From the NCBI RefSeq assembly GCF_007970185.1, contig NZ_CP042431.1, forward strand, positions 5,456,001 to 5,520,000: a stretch of DNA of 64,000 nt, written 5' to 3'. This stretch comes from Pseudobacter ginsenosidimutans (GTDB taxonomy: Bacteria; Bacteroidota; Bacteroidia; Chitinophagales; Chitinophagaceae). Of this stretch, positions 62,554 through 64,000 are shown in pieces. A program made the translations under genes and the position numbers. The notes below the pieces were generated by a model. The model searched no databases. It was not told the DNA's origin and worked only from the letters and a program-made list of their open reading frames with translations. How positions within the stretch are numbered: the stretch's first letter is position 1; every line of letters begins with the position of its first letter.

Positions 62554-62862
62554 TTAATTAGGCTGCAGCCTGCTATCCACCGGATCGCCCCATTCCACAG
62601 AATCCAGGCAAGGCACAAAATTAGGATACCTCGGAGTCACCCATTCTTTGAACGCTTCAGCAGTTTTGATGATCGTTCGCTCATGCGTTACATCGTCCAC
62701 AATCGTAAGTGTGAAATCACCAGTTCTCAACACCTGGTAAACAGTAAAGAACCTTCTTGCTCCGGTAGAAAAATAGACTTTCTTGTTATTGTAGTAATCG
62801 TCAGGCCAAAGGCTTTCGAGCCAAACATCATTGATGTACAATTTGTACTGTGGGTTTAACAT
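62554..62862 (-). CDS. Protein of unknown function (102 aa)
   Basis: 102 residues, cytoplasmic, mixed alpha/beta (KLYINDVWLESLWPDDYYNN, FFTVYQVLRTGDFTLTIVDD, TAEAFKEWVTPRYPNFVP), rich in aromatic residues. No family recognised. It is followed directly by element copy C and preceded by a separate terminator at 62909, so it is its own unit. Confidence 0.65.
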   Translation of the reverse strand: MLNPQYKLYINDVWLESLWPDDYYNNKKVYFSTGARRFFTVYQVLRTGDFTLTIVDDVTHERTIIKTAEAFKEWVTPRYPNFVPCLDSVEWGDPVDSRLQPN

Positions 62863-62908
62863 GGGATTGATCCGGGTGTTGTGTTAATGAAAAAACGTAT
62901 AAAAACAA

Positions 62909-62944
62909 AAACATGCCGGCGCTTCTACGCAACCCGGCATGTTT
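62909..62944 (-). terminator. Terminator after the 47-aa membrane-protein gene
   Basis: Stem AAACATGCCGG/CCGGCATGTTT, 11 pairs, with a T-rich tail (TTTTTGTTTTTAT) in minus sense. Confidence 0.85.
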
Positions 62945-62966
62945 GCTTGCTGATATGTCAGATCGA

Positions 62967-63110
62967 CTATTCTAAGATCTTAAAAGCGGTAGAACACAGT
63001 AGAAGGAATGCATAGATGCATCCGAGTACTAATCCGCCTAATATTGTTAATCGCATTACAACCTTGCCAACTCTTGGCTGCGGTTGAAGGTTCAAATGGG
63101 TAGCCTTCAT
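62967..63110 (-). CDS. 47-residue single-span membrane protein
   Basis: A short gene with an ATG at 63110 and a TAG at 62967. After a basic N-terminus (MKATHLNLQPQPRVGKVV) comes one hydrophobic helix (about residues 21-41, LTILGGLVLGCIYAFLLLC). It sits in a compact unit with a promoter-like site (63166-63196) and a strong terminator (62909-62944), giving a transcript of about 250 bases. Size and topology match small membrane regulators or type I toxin-like peptides, but no family is recognisable. The coding call rests on this arrangement, not homology. Confidence 0.55.
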   Translation of the reverse strand: MKATHLNLQPQPRVGKVVMRLTILGGLVLGCIYAFLLLCSTAFKILE

Positions 63111-63165
63111 AAGGACATTTTGGGGTTAATAATTGTTTTCAAAGGATCTTGATTCTGTAACAGCT

Positions 63166-63196
63166 CTAAAATACTATTACCGCTTCGTTTATGCAA
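63166..63196 (-). promoter_or_regulatory. Candidate promoter of the 47-aa gene
   Basis: On the minus strand: TTG (63196-63194), 20-base spacer, then TATTTTAG (63173-63166), 7 of 8 matches to the -7 box. Predicted start about 50 bases before the ATG. Confidence 0.45.
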
Positions 63197-63231
63197 GGGA
63201 GTTTTACTATCTTATTGTTGTTTTTTTACGG

Positions 63232-63999
63232 TTACCATCTTTTCAGCTCATCTTTATAAAAACCCCATTCCGGCGTGGAAATGAGCCTGTTAGCCTGTTG
63301 AACATCATACCAGGGACTACCATCTTTATTGGCGTAATTCTTCAATATATGAATGCTTTGAGCAGGCATATAGCTCTGGGCCAGCATATAGTATTTTTCG
63401 TTCATATTATTGTTGTTAACTACCACGTCCATTACTATCACTGCATGGCCGGGAGACCCGCCGCGGATCAACACGTCGCCGGGTTGAATGTCGTTGAACC
63501 AATGTACAGTTCGCAATTGCTGTGCCAGTGAAATGGTGCCGCACCAGGAGTAGACCGTTTGCAGGTAGCGTTCAAATGCGGAGGAATCGGGGGAAGGTGG
63601 ACAAACATACATCCTTCCATTATTGTCCGCGAATCTGATCTCATCGTACCGCCCCTGGCTAAACAACCAGGAGGCGCGGAGGCGCATTACGGCATCGGCG
63701 CATTGCTGAAGGTCTTTATGGCCAACGGGAATGTCCAGCACTGCATATTGGGCATCCTGGTTGCCTTTGAGCTGACCGTTGTAGAGGTAAACGGCATTAT
63801 CTTTTTTGAGGGAAACATTTCGGAGCCAGGTGGCGAAGCCGGTATCGGTTCCATTGTAGCGCCTGCAGCCTTCCGGCGGCGGGATCTCTGAAACCCGTGT
63901 GGGGACTGACTTTGACGAAGTCTTTCCTGATTGTCGGCCGGCGGTGGAAGCTGCTTCCTGACAACTGCTTAAAACCGGCAAAATAATTGATAGTAAGAA
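63232..63999 (-). CDS. DUF4846-family lipoprotein (5' end outside window)
   Basis: The frame stays open to the window edge, so the true start is beyond it; about 256 residues are visible. The leading segment FLLSIILPVLSSCQ is the end of a lipoprotein signal with lipobox LSSC. Then come IPPPEGCRRYNGTDTGFATWL, VYLYNGQLKGNQDAQYAVLD, DLQQCADAVMRLRASWLF and a C-terminal catalytic-looking region DVLIRGGSPGHAVIVMDV, which match DUF4846, a secreted Bacteroidota family of unknown function with an NlpC/P60-like look. A TTG at 63981 is an internal codon. Confidence 0.85.
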   Translation of the reverse strand, partial: FLLSIILPVLSSCQEAASTAGRQSGKTSSKSVPTRVSEIPPPEGCRRYNGTDTGFATWLRNVSLKKDNAVYLYNGQLKGNQDAQYAVLDIPVGHKDLQQCADAVMRLRASWLFSQGRYDEIRFADNNGRMYVCPPSPDSSAFERYLQTVYSWCGTISLAQQLRTVHWFNDIQPGDVLIRGGSPGHAVIVMDVVVNNNNMNEKYYMLAQSYMPAQSIHILKNYANKDGSPWYDVQQANRLISTPEWGFYKDELKRW

Positions 64000-64000
64000 G

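Noticed and set aside
1-64000. tRNA, rRNA, CRISPR and riboswitch genes
   Set aside because: I found no cloverleaf, no rRNA-like stretch, no regularly spaced repeats and no leader resembling a known riboswitch; a covariance search would be needed to exclude rare RNA families.

Overview
This window is chromosomal DNA from a member of the Bacteroidota, most likely the Chitinophagaceae (Chitinophaga/Niastella-like). The evidence is two SusC/SusD pairs, an ECF sigma/FecR pair beside one of them, a protein with a type IX secretion (T9SS) sorting domain, a LytTR/His_kinase pair, and many promoters of the Bacteroidota type (TAnnTTTG near -7) in place of E. coli-type boxes. GC content is moderate. I see no rRNA, tRNA, CRISPR array or intact insertion sequence.

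Layout. 1-7 kb: end of a ROK-family gene, then a SusC/SusD pair and a lipoprotein of the arylsulfotransferase family. 7-12 kb: a secreted TPR protein, an OmpR-type two-component system and ftsE. 12-15.5 kb: an operon on the minus strand with two glycosyltransferases and a Gfo/Idh/MocA oxidoreductase, probably for surface polysaccharide. 15.6-18.2 kb: rpsO and pnp. 18.3-27 kb: a nutrient-sensing locus on the minus strand (ECF sigma, FecR, STN-type SusC, SusD, VCBS-repeat protein, DsbD-alpha-like protein). 27-39 kb: mostly core genes (prmA, plsY, an M48 lipoprotein, a DUF3052-like protein, a large T9SS-exported repeat protein, dnaG, an EF-G paralogue). 39-48.5 kb: nhaA, a HAMP histidine kinase, a GMC oxidoreductase with its small subunit, dodecin, small membrane or stress-type proteins, an S41 peptidase. 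48.6-58 kb: GNAT enzymes, thiolase, a GlxA-type regulator with DoxX, a lipocalin-like lipoprotein, an acyltransferase/LytS/LytTR operon, and the pyruvate dehydrogenase E1 beta gene. 58-64 kb: an accessory stretch with an MNT-HEPN fusion, an XRE regulator, a zeta-toxin-like kinase with an overlapping small gene, several unknown genes, a 47-residue membrane protein, and a DUF4846 lipoprotein running off the window.

The most unusual signal is a repeated, structured non-coding element of about 150 bp. Two copies face each other at 11.78-12.24 kb and a third lies at 62.41-62.55 kb. All three start about 7-20 bases after a stop codon and in the sense orientation of that gene. They share an inner core, while the outer stem of the third copy has a different sequence that is still self-complementary. 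That is the pattern expected of a conserved RNA (or single-stranded DNA) fold. I do not recognise it as a named family.
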